A stretch of 64,000 nucleotides of DNA. Source: Bimastos eiseni (taxonomy: Eukaryota > Annelida > Clitellata > Crassiclitellata > Lumbricidae). The translations under genes and the position numbers were made by a program. The stretch is from the NCBI GenBank assembly GCA_959347315.1, contig OY365811.1, forward strand, positions 35,325,574 to 35,389,573, in the 5' to 3' direction. A model generated the notes under the pieces. That model saw nothing but the letters and a program-made list of their open reading frames with translations. It ran no database searches and had not been told where the DNA came from. Positions 34,182 to 46,600 of this stretch are shown piece after piece (within the stretch, counting starts at the first letter, position 1; each line of letters starts with the position of its first letter).

Positions 34182-34489
34182 CAGGGCTATTCAATTAGAT
34201 TTAGTCAAGGGCCAAACTAGAGAAATCTGGAGATGGTGGCGGGCCATAGGCTCAAGGAGGGGTTTGGGGAGGGGGCTGCTGAGCACCCTCCAGTAAATTT
34301 TTTTAAATGATACATTTGCAAAATATATAATATAATTCAAATAATTATAATTATAATAATAATAATTCAAAAACATAGATTTTTTTTAAAAATCCTTAAA
34401 ATTTTAAAATTTTGGCATAGGTCCGCGGGCCAGTTGTTAGGCCTTCGCGGGCCAGATTTGGCCCGCGGGCCGCTAATTGAATAGCCCTG
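34182..34489. mobile_element. hAT non-autonomous element (308 bp) with perfect 8-bp TSD
   Basis: Terminal inverted repeat CAGGGCTATTCAATTAG / CTAATTGAATAGCCCTG (17 of 17). The target-site duplication CTTTATAT is exact on both sides (34174-34181, 34490-34497). The right interior holds GGCCCGCGGGCC and the left GCGGGCCATAGG. No coding capacity. The intact TSD shows a recent insertion. Confidence 0.95.
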
Positions 34490-34601
34490 CTTTATATTAT
34501 CAAGATAGTGTGTCGTAGTATCCGCGAGTACCAAGTTGCATGGTTTTCATGTTTTCTGAAGTAAGACGTGGCCAGCTGTCCACCGGAACCGACTTAAAGG
34601 A

Positions 34602-34855
34602 GTGATGCGGAAGTTTGTACGCTGTGGGATGCGCCCTCAAGATCAGCCATCCTTCGAAGATCTGTGTGAACGCGCAAGTGCATCCCTCTTTGCGCCCATC
34701 CTCGCGAATTCTTGTCATGTTTTGGGTGGTCTGCTCCCGCCATTAAAAGAATCGGCCTACAATCTGCGAAAGAGAGCACATAATCGTGTTATTCCAAGAG
34801 CGGATGACTTTACTCGCTGTGGCTTTTTAGTTAGGATGTTGTACAAGACCTAATG
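34602..34855 (+). mobile_element. retrotransposon-type protein remnant (LLPPxxxxxYNLRxRxH motif)
   Basis: The frame carries GGLLPPLKESAYNLRKRAHN, RVIPRAD and FLVRMLYKT. The LLPP...YNLRxRxHxxxxP...RMLF arrangement recurs in non-LTR elements of marine invertebrates, near the C-terminus of the reverse-transcriptase polyprotein. No stop interrupts these 80 codons but the domain is incomplete. Confidence 0.5.
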
Positions 34856-34956
34856 TACTGTTAATCTGGATTATGTTCAATATGCTGTACGTGCTGTGCG
34901 TTTGCAACATTATCATTACATCTGTCCGTACTAAAAACAATTTAACTAAAACCAAA

Positions 34957-35200
34957 CTGCGACTCATGAAGGCCTTGGCGTGGCCAGTAGCAACGTATGG
35001 TTGACATTGGTTGTGAGGTGCGGACAATAAAGAAAGAAGAGAAACGCATAAAAGCATTTGAAAACAAGTGCATGAGGAAACTGATCAGAATTCCATGTAC
35101 AGCAATGGTGACCACCGAACAAGTGTATCAAATGGCGAAAGTTGACAGCAAACTGTTGGGCCACATCAAATCCCGAAAGCTATGTAGGGGCCTATGTATA
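34957..35200 (+). mobile_element. non-LTR reverse-transcriptase C-terminal remnant
   Basis: In shifting frames it reads LMKALAWPVATYG, then KRIKAFENKCMRKLIRIPCT and VYQMAKVDSKLLGHIKSRKL. This matches the KALVWPVATYGCESWT...RIEAFExKCLRxLLRIPW...LLGHIKSRKL signature of LINE polyproteins. A stop just after ATYG and frame changes show it is dead. It may belong with the fragment just upstream. Confidence 0.75.
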
Positions 35201-35598
35201 ATATATTTATATAATTTCTTTAGCCATCCACAAAGCTCTGAAACAGATCTATAGTTTGTGAAAGGGGGTTTCCTTCCACACTCGAGACCATGATTTCTTG
35301 TACATAGCGTGTCTTATGAGGGTGCTAGGAAACCTCAATCTGACCCTTTGAATCTTGGTCTGAATCTTCATGATTCACCTCGCCTATTTGACTAAGCACC
35401 TGTGAATAGACTGGTTTCCAGACCTCGCTTTTTGGGCGCTGTAGAAATCTCGACATGTCGAATTGTCGATAGCCTGTCATCGACACTCCGGTTGAAAGTC
35501 CAGCAGGTGGTCAAACAGCCTCTAAGCTGGCTAGTAGCCCTGGGCTGATCTATACTACTCCGAATTAAGTGCACCCTCTTCGAGCGGTGCGGATCTGG

Positions 35599-35602
<4 letters not shown>

Positions 35603-35681
<79 letters not shown>
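35603..35681. repeat. (CA)n microsatellite
   Basis: About 39 uninterrupted units. Confidence 0.97.
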
Positions 35682-35684
<3 letters not shown>

Positions 35685-35689
35685 TATAT

Positions 35690-35930
35690 ATTATATATAA
35701 TAATATAAACATGTATGTTTGCATGTAGGTATATATATTATATATAATATATGTATATATAAACATGTATGTTTGCATGTACGTATAGGTGCGTGCGTGT
35801 GTGTGTTTGCGCGCGCGCGTGTGTGTGGCCTATTTATATGGGCTACGTGTGTGCTTGTGGCTGTGTGTATGTGTGAGAGTAGGCGTGTTTGTGTAGGAGC
35901 GTATGTAGGCGTGTGTGTGTATTTATACCA
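35690..35930. repeat. ATATAT / TGTATGTTTGCATG and GT-rich block
   Basis: Two near-identical copies of AACATGTATGTTTGCATGTA lie at 35708 and 35762, followed by degenerate GT and GCGC runs. Confidence 0.7.
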
Positions 35931-35999
35931 TGCGGATTTTGATGGGTGTTGACCTTTGCCCATTGATTCGTCTATATTGACATTGACCTGGAGCAGAGA

Positions 36000-37084
36000 A
36001 AATCGATAAGCATCAAACAGTAAACGGTTAGAAAACGACCAATCGCACCGAACTTTTAATGTCAATCGGTTGACTCGGTTATATTCTAATGTAAGCTAAG
36101 CCTACAAAGTATTAGACTTATTTCACTAGGTACGCTTTAGTCACTACCGCTGACTATATCAGGGCACTTGTTGCTCTGTCTCGGTGAAGGAGAAAGAGGA
36201 CTAGGAGGAGAGGGAAAAGGAGGAGACGGAAGATCATAGGAAGAAGGAGGAGTGCGAGGAGGAGAGGAAAGAGGCGGTGCCTGTCATTTGTCTCTGCATG
36301 TATCGTATGCCTGGTGATCGCTATATAGTGGCCATTTCCTTGGCACTGATATGGACAGCGCTATACAAGTGTTATTAACGGGAATTATCACACGCATCCA
36401 TATAAGACCCGACGTGCAATATCCTTACGCTACGTTTCCTGTGCAAATACTATTAGGTAGAAGTCTGTTTAGGCACGCCAATCAACCGCCGCCAGTGATG
36501 ACTGTAGGACGACTGAGTGTATATACATACAGTCATACATAAGAGTACTAGTTGGTATAATCGCGTTCCATTGTTCGGGTGTATAGGCAGATGTACGTCT
36601 GGATTAGTGATTTATACAAGACGGTCATCAGTGGTTTCTTGTGATTTTTTTAGCGGACTGTGTATTCGAGGTGAGTGGAAACCGAATTAAATATAGCATC
36701 TCTAGGGTCGTCATGGCTTCATCGATGGCGTCCTAGAATTGATCGTTTTCTGATACGGTGCTTTCTGATTAATTTTCATAATAAAATGGTGTTTCCTTGT
36801 TGATGAAAGGCCGAAGCACAAATATCGCAGTAGTCGAGCGGTGGACGCTTAGTGACAGTGTATTAATGTGAAAATTGGTTTACGGTCATATCCAAAACCC
36901 CTTTGATGTCAAAGGGCGTCATCCAGTTTCCCGAAGATTTGTTCTAGAGGACGTCTTAAAAGAAATCTCGGTGTGTCGCAAGTCTCATGCCATTTACATA
37001 TTTGTTTATTAATAGACAATCCCCGAAATTGTCTGGTACCACATTAATAACAAAATAAGTTACGGGGTAATGCCATGCCACAAC
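36000..37084. other. non-coding stretch
   Basis: Nothing convincing. A GTGAGT following TTCGAG at 36671 could be a donor, but there is no supported exon. Confidence 0.4.
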
Positions 37085-37963
37085 TAGAGATTGCAATTCT
37101 GGAAATTCCGGTCTTTTATAAATACCGAAATTCCGGAATTTTTCAAAAACGACATCCAGAATTTCGGAATGTAAGTTATGGGTTTGATTAGCAGTTATTA
37201 TTATCATAATTCATGGAGCATAAGTTGCAGAACTTTATTTTATTTACATATTTATTATATGTATGAATACGATATAGTAGGCCCTATATTTCATGTGAAG
37301 TATGACTTTGAATAATTGCGCCAAAATCAACTTCTGAATTGTGCGCACTATAAGACTCGTATTTTACTGTATTTCTACCGTTATTCCGGGGACGCTGGAT
37401 AAAACCTTCAGAATGACTCCACAAACTTTCTGCAAAGATACAAACGCCACGACAGAAACGCTAATGATGAGGAGCTTGTCTGACATTATTTTTTGATTGA
37501 GCACCAATAACAAGCAGACTGTTGAAGCTGAACAAGCACTTTTTTGCTGCCAGCTGTGGCTGCTCCAGGTTGTGTACCATGCAGTCTCGGTGATGAAATC
37601 TTGGAGTCATTGTGCTTCCAGTGTTCATATTTTAAGCATGCCTGATATGCATTATGGATTCATTAACACCGTGGACTATATATATCTGTTCCTCAAGTTT
37701 TTAACTGTTTATCTATTTCATTGACCATTGTCACTAAATATGGACTTTGATATACTGTTGATGTATCTTCCATATGTAGTTTGGTATTATACTAGTTAAG
37801 GAGACAAACTTAGTATTTGAATTTGTTGGGAATTTGTTTGAAATTGACAGTAATGAGTCAGTCAATACGTTCACAACAATAATTCCGGAATTTTTCAGGG
37901 AATTTGACCAAAAAAATCCCGAAATTCCGGAAAAATTATTATGGTCCGGAATTGCAATCTCTA
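37085..37963. mobile_element. hAT non-autonomous element (879 bp) with perfect 8-bp TSD
   Basis: The left end TAGAGATTGCAATTCTGG mirrors the right end CCGGAATTGCAATCTCTA with one mismatch. The 8-bp duplication GCCACAAC is exact at 37077-37084 and 37964-37971. Subterminal CCGGAATT/AATTCCGG motifs repeat near both ends. The interior has only a 75-codon chance frame (37497-37724), with no transposase. Confidence 0.95.
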
Positions 37964-38239
37964 GCCACAACTAGAGAACAGCTGAATCAGTTTTTCATGA
38001 ACTATACTTGCTTACATGAATGGGCACAATTGGTGGAGTGTGCTATATTAATAGTTTATTTGCAAACAAATTTCTTTTCTTGAAACAGCTAAAGATATTC
38101 TGCCACATGGTGTGTAATTTGCAGTTTGACATTCATTGTGTTATTTATGCATGACAGAACCTTGCATTATTGACCAGATTGTGTTTTTCGTACATAATTA
38201 ATATTTAGTTGCTTATCAAGTTGTTTTTGTTTTCGTGCG

Positions 38240-38285
38240 CACCTTGAAGAGGCGCTATGTAAATTTTTGTAATGAATGAATGAAT
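38240..38285 (+). mobile_element. retroposon 3' tail (GGCGCTATGTAAATTTT + AATGAATGAAT)
   Basis: GCGCACCTTGAAGAGGCGCT then ATGTAAATTTTTGTAATGAA and TGAATGAAT. Matches 14298-14336. Confidence 0.6.
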
Positions 38286-38767
38286 AATTGTGTTATTTAT
38301 CGAAATGCCTTGTAGATTAGAGGGTAGATTAGTTGGTGCTCTGAGGCTGTAGGTATGTTTAAACATTATACTGGAATTTCACTTATCAGCTTGGATTTAT
38401 GCTGTTTTATGGTTTGTCAATGGTATCTGTTTTTTTCTTACATTGAAATGGCAATGGCACTGTTAATGTGATGGTGAACTGTGCATGTTGTAATGGAAAA
38501 TGTTACCAATCAAGTGTAGAAATGTAGTACACTTGGCCATAGTAATAAAATAAGTAAAACTTCGTAAGGAACAGTAATTAAAAATACATTGTAGTGGTTT
38601 AGTTGAGATTAAGTGCATTAGAGAAACTCTGAATGTCAGACTTTTGTCTTGATAATCAGTTAGAACCTGCCAACTTACTTACTTAAATTAGACCTTATTG
38701 ACAGTAAGGAACAGCATGGGCAAGTTTTGTGTGAGCTTTGTGATTAATTATCTGATTGTGATCATAA

Positions 38768-39110
38768 TCAAGTATTTACATAGCGCCACTTTAAGCCAGA
38801 GATTCTCCTGACCTGAGCCAGTGTCTTTACTGATGCTCTTAAGAGGGCAGTTTTGAGGTGCTTATGGAACTGGTCAGAGGTTCAGGAAGCATAATAGTTG
38901 GTCCTAAGTGACTGAGGTAGCCAATTCCAGCTGGAGGAACTAACAGTGGCGAAACTTCCAGACTGAGCCATAGAAGTACACATTCGAGGGATGACTAGAT
39001 GGCCCCGAGGGGAGGACCATAGGGAGGAACGACTGGGTAAGGAGGATACTGGATTACAGTTGTTCCTGAGGTAGAGCGGAGCAGGGACTATTCCGCATGA
39101 GGAATACACA
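38768..39110 (-). mobile_element. LINE 3' fragment, minus strand (reverse-transcriptase C-terminus plus tail)
   Basis: The frame carries RMCTSMAQSGSFATV and SSWNWLPQSLRTNYYAS, the SFxxxxxxxWNxLPQSLR signature. Downstream on the same strand the tail AGTGGCGCTATGTAAATAC lies at 38787-38769. Coding remnant and tail are correctly ordered. Confidence 0.65.
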
Positions 39111-39149
39111 GATACAGAGATTCCACAGATTCGATTTGGCCGAATGTGG

Positions 39150-40528
39150 TGGGAGGTGTTTCCAAATAAGGGTAGATTAGATGCAGCAAAAGGCCCTTGT
39201 GTTTGTTTGTAAATTTCCCCAATAAACGTCTTTGTTTAAGAAGTGTTGGCTTTATTTTTCAGCAAAAATAAACCAATGTTTTATCTGCAGATGTATTGAA
39301 TTACCTACTAAACTGGCCAACTGCTTTGTGTGAAAACAGTTCCCTTGTATAATATGATGTATGCTAACACAGCCAACCTCAGCGATTGCTACAGGGCCTT
39401 CTGCCAGCGTTTGTCCAAATGAGCGACAATAAGGTTATCCACTTTGCAGCATCCTATTTCACGCCACACAAATGAGATATATTATAAGCACTAGAGAGAG
39501 TATGACGTATCTGTCCTGCACTCTGCTGTGAGGCTGCAATCGCTAAGCGGCCTTGACCCTCAGTGCAGACCTCAACTGTAGATTGGTTGCCTACATGTAC
39601 GTCACATATTGCGTCATCATCCGTTTCTACCCCATTTTGAATTGGTCCTCTGGTCACGGCCGTTTATATTGGCCGTGCGACTTCAACATAGAGTCGTAAT
39701 CGTAATCATACTTACTTCTACAGCACCACTAGAAACGCAAACAGAACTCCAGCTTATCCAAAAGTGTTGCATCTAATCAGAGGGTAGTCCAAACGGTAGT
39801 CCAGAGGAGGTCAAGGTCTGGTTTTTTTTAGAGAGGGCAGAGCAGCTGTTTAAGGGAGTGTAATTGTAATTGAAAATGTATGTAGCACCAATTAAAGAAA
39901 GAAATTTAATTGTGACCAAGCATTAAAGAAACATCGAAGTGTCTGGGGAATCCTTGAATTTACCCAAGGTTATAACAATGGGAGACTTGTGCAAGGCTGC
40001 TAGCTTAAATAATGATGACGTATGGACTAACACTATGAGTAGCATGGACTAGAGAAATGACTGAGAAATAATGGAGATTATTTATTCCAAATGATTCGTA
40101 CCCATCGCCACCAAATGGCCGACATCAAGAACGGATGATGGTGAATGAGGATGATGATGGTGGTGGTGGCGGCGGTTGCAGTAACGATGATGTGGATGAT
40201 GAAAACGACGATGAAAGCTGGTGCACAGCCAAGGAGCTACTTTCCAAGTGTTGTGTGAATACAATCTAGTATTGTTTAGCATTAGAATAAAATCGATGGT
40301 ATTGATGCTGGGCTACAGTATGGCCCCCCCACCCTCCCCCCTAAGGGTTAGAACTGGTGTGGTGTTGTGGTAATTGAATATCCCACATTTTTCCCAGCAG
40401 CCATCCAATCCCTCATTGTGTGATGGGTCTTCAATTGTTTTGTGTGTTTGATTATTCGATCTTCTCTCTCCGTATATTTGCCTACAGTGTGACTTATAGA
40501 TTTATGTCTATGTTTGTTTGTCCCGTAG
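39150..40528. other. region upstream of the midkine signal-peptide exon
   Basis: Contains GATGATGGTGGTGG repeats (40136-40200) and a C-run (40323-40343). A 5' untranslated exon must lie somewhere upstream if the AG at 40528 is a true acceptor. I cannot place it. Confidence 0.45.
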
Positions 40529-40612
40529 ATATCAGAATGCTGAAGCGGGTCCTGTTTATGTTGTTCGTGCTGGTCCTGATACTGGTCTGCATTCAAGCCA
40601 GAGGCAGTAAGA
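40529..40612 (+). CDS. midkine exon with start codon and signal peptide
   Basis: Acceptor TGTTTGTCCCGTAG ends at 40528, then eight untranslated bases and ATG at 40537 with A at -3. It encodes a Lys/Arg start, a strongly hydrophobic core and a small-residue cleavage region (CIQARG). Donor A|GTAAGT at 40613. In-frame ATGs exist upstream (40420 onward) with no stop between, so a longer N-terminus is possible if the acceptor is unused. A hydrophobic signal directly after this ATG argues for the chosen start. Confidence 0.85.
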
Positions 40613-43600
40613 GTAAGTACCGAGCGGCTTCATGTGTTTCTAATCTGTACTCCATTAGGGTTAGTTATCGTCTGCCAGCGATGCGGAAAATCCAAAACAA
40701 ACAGGAATTAGACACCAGTGGCGCCATCTATTCCAAAAGACAAATAGTTTGTACAGTGCCGCCTGGTGGCGAGTTGTCTCCTCATAAGGAGACTGAGTAT
40801 TATTTTGCAGGACGGGCCACCCTCCATGATATCATCATCCGGTTAAGACAAGGCTTTTGATAGAGTTAGCCATAAGCATGAAGGCAGTCACGTTAGCCAT
40901 GTGTGGGAAGAGAGCGAACGCCTGGCACCTGTCTAGACAGATAATGGACGATTCGGAATTCGGAAGACGAAGGAGTGGGGGCAGGGAGGTATGCGTGCGC
41001 TCGTAATCAAGGCAGGCTGGAATCAGCCAAAACTAATGTAACCAAAACGCTCACAGGCATAACTATCTGGCAGTCCAGCCCACAGAAACGAGCATGGACT
41101 CCTATGCCACTAGGGTCAAAGTAGTTTAGTGAAGGAAAATTACGAGTGTGATGGGCGTAGTTTGACTTTCACCAGACGGTATATGCTTCAGAGCGTTCTG
41201 GCCACATCTGTGTCTGGTGTATCCAGACATAAAATTGCATAGTACATACTGTAGGGCGGGAGTACTCATCTGCCAGCCTCAGAATCACTGAATCATATTC
41301 CAGTCCCTCTCCATCCGTTCGCCCACCCGTCTTTTGGTGTATGTTATGATTAAGGCTGGCGTTCGGTGTCTCACCTCCATCCACACATTGTCTCCCGTGC
41401 CCTCTCTTCTGGCCAGGGTTCTGCCAATGGGGTTTTTGGCTCAGCCCTTTGCCTGGTAATGGATGGTTAAGTGGGGACTTGGAATTTCTTTCAACCTAAT
41501 TGCCAAACTGTTAACATGCAGTAAGGGCTTTACTGGTGGATTAAAGGGACCAAAGGAGCCTGGGAAAGATGGTGAGATTGAGATGGATGAAGTTGTAAGA
41601 TCATAACAATGATGCCTGGTTGGCTCTGTGTCTGCTGGGGTCTTCAAAGCACAAAAAATGTACATTCGATTTCTGGAAGAAGCACAAAACGCACCTGGGA
41701 GAGAAATTTTAGCCACACGGTTTTCCATATTGGCCTTTTACGCTTTAACAAAAGTTGATATTAAAAGTTAAAAACGGAATGATGAAGATATTGAAGAAAA
41801 TTGAAAGGAAATGGGAACCGCTGACTTAGACAGAAATATAGTCTGTGGCAGATAAGCAGGTTGAAAGTTAGTCCATAGGCTTCTAGATAGTCTAGAAGTT
41901 GATGGTGAGTCTTAGTTTAAGGACAAATGACTCGTGCAACTTAGCAGAATGAAGTCAATGAACATAATTATACCCTGAGAAGGTTTCAAAATTAAGTCCA
42001 GCAGGTCACTGACAATTGCTCAGCACTCGTCACTGTGTGGTTTGACCTATTGAACTTCTGAATGAGGGCAATGTCAAATGCAGTCGTGTTGCATTGTGTT
42101 TAGGCACGACCATAGAAAGATGACCAGATGATGATCTGGTTGAATGATGATTAGTCTTGGGAATGAAAGGTCTGGGGGAGGGAAGTGGTTGTTAAATTAT
42201 GTGGTTGTCCAGAGTTCAATGGTTCATAAAAGTTGTATGAGTCTCAGTTGGTAGCGAATGCTTTCCTGAATATACAGCCAATGGAAAGGTTGGCTTTTCT
42301 GTTCAGATTCACTCAGGAGATACAGAACTAATAGTGAGCTAGCAATGACTTTAGGAGTCATGTAGAGATATTAAACAGGGCCAGAGACTGCAGACGTAGA
42401 GGCAAGATGACAGACAGACAGCTATGCAGGCGGACATACAAACCGAGGACAAATCGCAAAGGGATTGAGACCCACATATGAAGCTGTCGGACGACTGACA
42501 CCCCTAGGGCCAGGTCTTCTAGGCAGGCAGGAAGGCATGCAGGCAACAGATTGAGGAGGAAGGCGAGCGAGCATATAGGGGAGATGGTTAACGATTTCGG
42601 TCTGCGCGTCGACTATGTGGGTCCGGAGTCAATGGCTCGTGCTGTTTATGACCCGGCCAGCCGTGGAGGTCTTGCCCACTCTGATTACCATTACCCACCC
42701 CAACCGAAGAAGGACCTCTTTTCTGTATGGGTCTCTCCGGCTGGCAACGGCCACGTGTCTAAACGAATGGCAGAATCGCAACGTCCCAGGCACTAATGGG
42801 CTTGGCTAGGTATGGGGTGGGGTCGGGGTTACGCTTGGGGAGAGGGTGGGGTAGGAGAGAGAGAACTGAGTGAGTTTTAATGTTGGTCAGAAGAAAGTTT
42901 TTTGTTTTATCTAATTGACACACTTCATCAGCAGTACCCTACCATTACTACTCTCATCATCAGTGTTCATCCGCATCATCATCGTCATTGTCATCATCAT
43001 CATCGTCATCAATATCATCATCAATACCACCACTCTACTACCACTACCAATGTAAATTATATTTTTGAAGGTAGAGTAAGTTGGGGTCATATTAGGTATG
43101 GTATGGTTATCTAGCTCTCCAACGCCTCTACCAACCATGATTAATATTAGAACACGTCTTTGTGATGGCTTCAGTGTGGCTGGTGCATAACAGTGCGTAG
43201 CTTAATCTTTCTAATAATATTCAGTTGTTCTACGAATCCTCGTCATTCAAACTGGACTGTGAAATCTCCAATAAAGGAGCCATTTTCATCTGAATGTGCA
43301 GATTGCTTTTGATTGGCGTTAGATAATTCATATCTCACGGCTGACAGCTACATGGTGGTTCCATTCGAAACCACACCACGTGTCAGATGTGAACTGTGGA
43401 AGGGGTGATATCTGCGCATGCGTGGGAGCCACACTGATGTCACTCTTCAAGCTATCTCAACACTGTCTTTTATTGATTAATGACTCTGACACAGGCTGCA
43501 CTTTTGTGAGGTACATGAAAGGCACTATTTCGTTTGTTGACATACATGCTTGCCTATACATACATACATACATTGATATACATATTTATATATGTATGCA

Positions 43601-46600
43601 TACACGTATAAACATACAATATTACATATATGCATACATTATGCATAGTGGGCATACCTACATATATACAGGCATGTACACATACATACATATATGTGTG
43701 CAGCTGCATACATACATGCACGCATTCATATATACATACATACATGCATGCATATACAATATTATACTCATACATATCTACATACGTTGAGACATTATAT
43801 AGATAAGACATTGTAGTTGCATTGCATTCAATGCATTCGGAAGATTTGACTGTAACTCAGTTAAATCTGATTCACTACTGTTTCGACCAGCTAGACAAGT
43901 ATGTTCGCAGCACGTTTTATGGGTAACATATAGGTGCTATATAAGTGTCTTGTTGCAGATTACATTACGTTCAACCCGAAACAGCGGGACTGGTGTATTC
44001 GGTTCAGAGTGGGTAGAAATAGAGGACTGTACTGAATGCCCTTGAGAAAGCCCATGCTACCCTTATGTGGTCCTACCATGATGTTCTAAATTGTCCCGCC
44101 TGTCTGGCCAAACCAATTATCGGATGCATGTGACTTTCGAAGGTCTTAAGGGGTGGCTGGCGACGAGATGGGACGAAGGGAGAGGCGGAGGCAGGGGGGC
44201 TCGTAATTGCCAACTCAATAAAGGAACTCATTTCCGAGTTCGCATTGATGATTAGTGCAATTTGACATAATTAAAAGGGAACAGCAAGCTACTCCTGACA
44301 AAGATCATCCGGGGTGAATGGGTGGTGGGTGTGTTGAGGTGAATGGGTGGTGGATGTGTTGGGGTGAATGGTTGGTGGGTGTGTTGGGGTGAACGGGTGG
44401 TGGGTTTGTTGGATGACTGTTCTCTTGTTCCAAGGGCTTTTAGTGTCATGGAAATTGGTTGGTTGCAGTTAGTGTAACTTTAAACGCATAAGTCTGCTCT
44501 TGGGAGATCCGATTATTCACCAATTCTTAGTCAAATGAAGTCCGCTTGAGGGAGGTTGTTGAGTGGATTTGATTGGATTGCCTTGTATATATTATGTAGG
44601 CTTGACATAAACAAATAAACAATTTGTTTTTATTGACCTCAGTGTTGACATATGACAGAGTTAATTATAAATTGACATGATAGGTAAGGTTCAATAGGGA
44701 AGATAAGATCCGAGAAGGACCTCAGTCCTGGAGAGGGCCACCCACATATGAAGAGGCAAAAACTTGTGATGGTCAAAGGTCAAAACTTAAACAATACTAA
44801 AAACCCAGCTTAATTAGTTCATGTTCATATTCAGTAAACACATTTTACTATGTCTGCCTGTACAGTCTTCATGTAGATGATGATTATGCTGATGATGATG
44901 ATGGTGACATCAGAGTCGTACATATAATTATCAGTTATGCAGCATGTATTTAATCAGACGAAATCAGAGTATTATGTTCACAAGATGCATAATATATCCT
45001 CTTTTAAGTACGTTTCAAAAGGATTGAACGAGAATAGTTTAGTTTACTTTAGTTCAGTTCACGTAGAAATTCAGTATTAGTTGGAATTGGATCATGCCGG
45101 AGTTGAATTAAATTTATAATGAAACAATTTAAAGTAAAAACATGGGTTTTTCGGGACCCTCTTTTATTGACTGTTGGTAATCTGGTAGATGGCGCAATCG
45201 TTCCATATCCTTAAGAGATTTTTGATTACATATCATTGATGATGTAAACTTGCCGAAGTGGAGCTCGTCAAGGAGGACTCGTTCAAGTGGATAAACGATA
45301 TTTAATTGTTTGCATTTTTGTCATTTTTTTTCTCTCAATTTATCAGTTATTTCCGTCAAAATTTGATACACTGCATTGTCATGCAGGCCCGCAAAATTTC
45401 AGTTCTGTAGGTCGACAGGAACATACCTGAAATAGAGTTGAAAGATGTCGATTCGACCGTGATAAACTTTACACAATCCAAGTTAAATAAAAGAGTGTAA
45501 AAGATATGCCTTGGAGAGAAGTGGATAAACTTGAAAATGAAGGCATAAGAAGTGATTGATGTAATACTAACTTAATGCAGGTGATAGGAGTAAGCTGGTG
45601 GATGTTGAGATGAACCAGGATTTGCAGAATTTTGGAGGAAAATAGTTCCTGGGTAGATGTACAGTGTCATATATGAATTGTTGGTCATTTTTATTAGAAA
45701 ACTTCAGGTTTTATTCCAAACGAATTTTAATCGCACAGACATATTAGGGCATAACCGGAAATCGCCAGGGACATTCACCTCTGCCGAATATTGGACTATT
45801 TGGAAGTATTCGCCTCAGCAAATGATACACCCGCAAATAGCTAAAAATAACTTTTTTGAAATTTTTTTTTTTTTATAAAATAATATTTTGTTATCAAACA
45901 AATTTAGGACTAACGGGCCTAGTTTAAAGTTAATGATTAATTAAACAAGAACTTCACGTTCAATTGAATTTTCTTTCAAATAATTATGTTAATTTATACA
46001 TTTTAATTCTTTGGGTTGCATTCCCCATGGTGGCATCCAAATCAGTAATTTTCCTGCGTGAATTGGCTCCACCCACTTTCCAGTAAACAGTAGGAGTAAA
46101 GACGTCGTTGATACCTTCATATTTCAAATTTCATAACAAGGTTTTACATTTTTTTTTGCAAATAAAGTTATTAAATAATAAATATATTGTTATAGCCTAG
46201 AGTGCGATGATATGCTGTATGAAGGATATTGCTATAAACCCTGTGCTGACTATAGATAGTTCTCCGTAGCTGTGCACATGGCCGGTTAACTACGCTTTGT
46301 CTACGGATGGTACTCGCTGACCAGATTTGCCGCTACTATTCGGTTCGTACCCGGATCCGGCAAATAGTGCATCCAAATACTCGGATTCGGTACTCTGTTG
46401 GAATTGTCTACTCAGTTATGCCCTAAAACATATGGTACGTTCTTATTTTACAAAATACACATGAAGCAAAATGTTTGTAATCGAAGGAAGAAATAGTAAC
46501 CTGAGCATTCTGTTCCTCTGCTATGGTTATTTGACATCGACTGAATTTTGTCATGATCTCCCAGTCTTGTTGTCCTCAAGACCAGGCTCTTGGTCTCTGC

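Noticed and set aside
36640..36676. Possible first exon ending TTCGAG|GTGAGT upstream of the midkine gene
   Set aside because: Only a donor-like hexamer; no promoter, no transcript support and a TTTTTTTAG directly upstream would leave a 17-bp exon.
42551..42796. 81-codon plus-strand frame in midkine intron 1
   Set aside because: Protein-like in parts but with no family motif; the overlapping second frame is equally open, suggesting composition.
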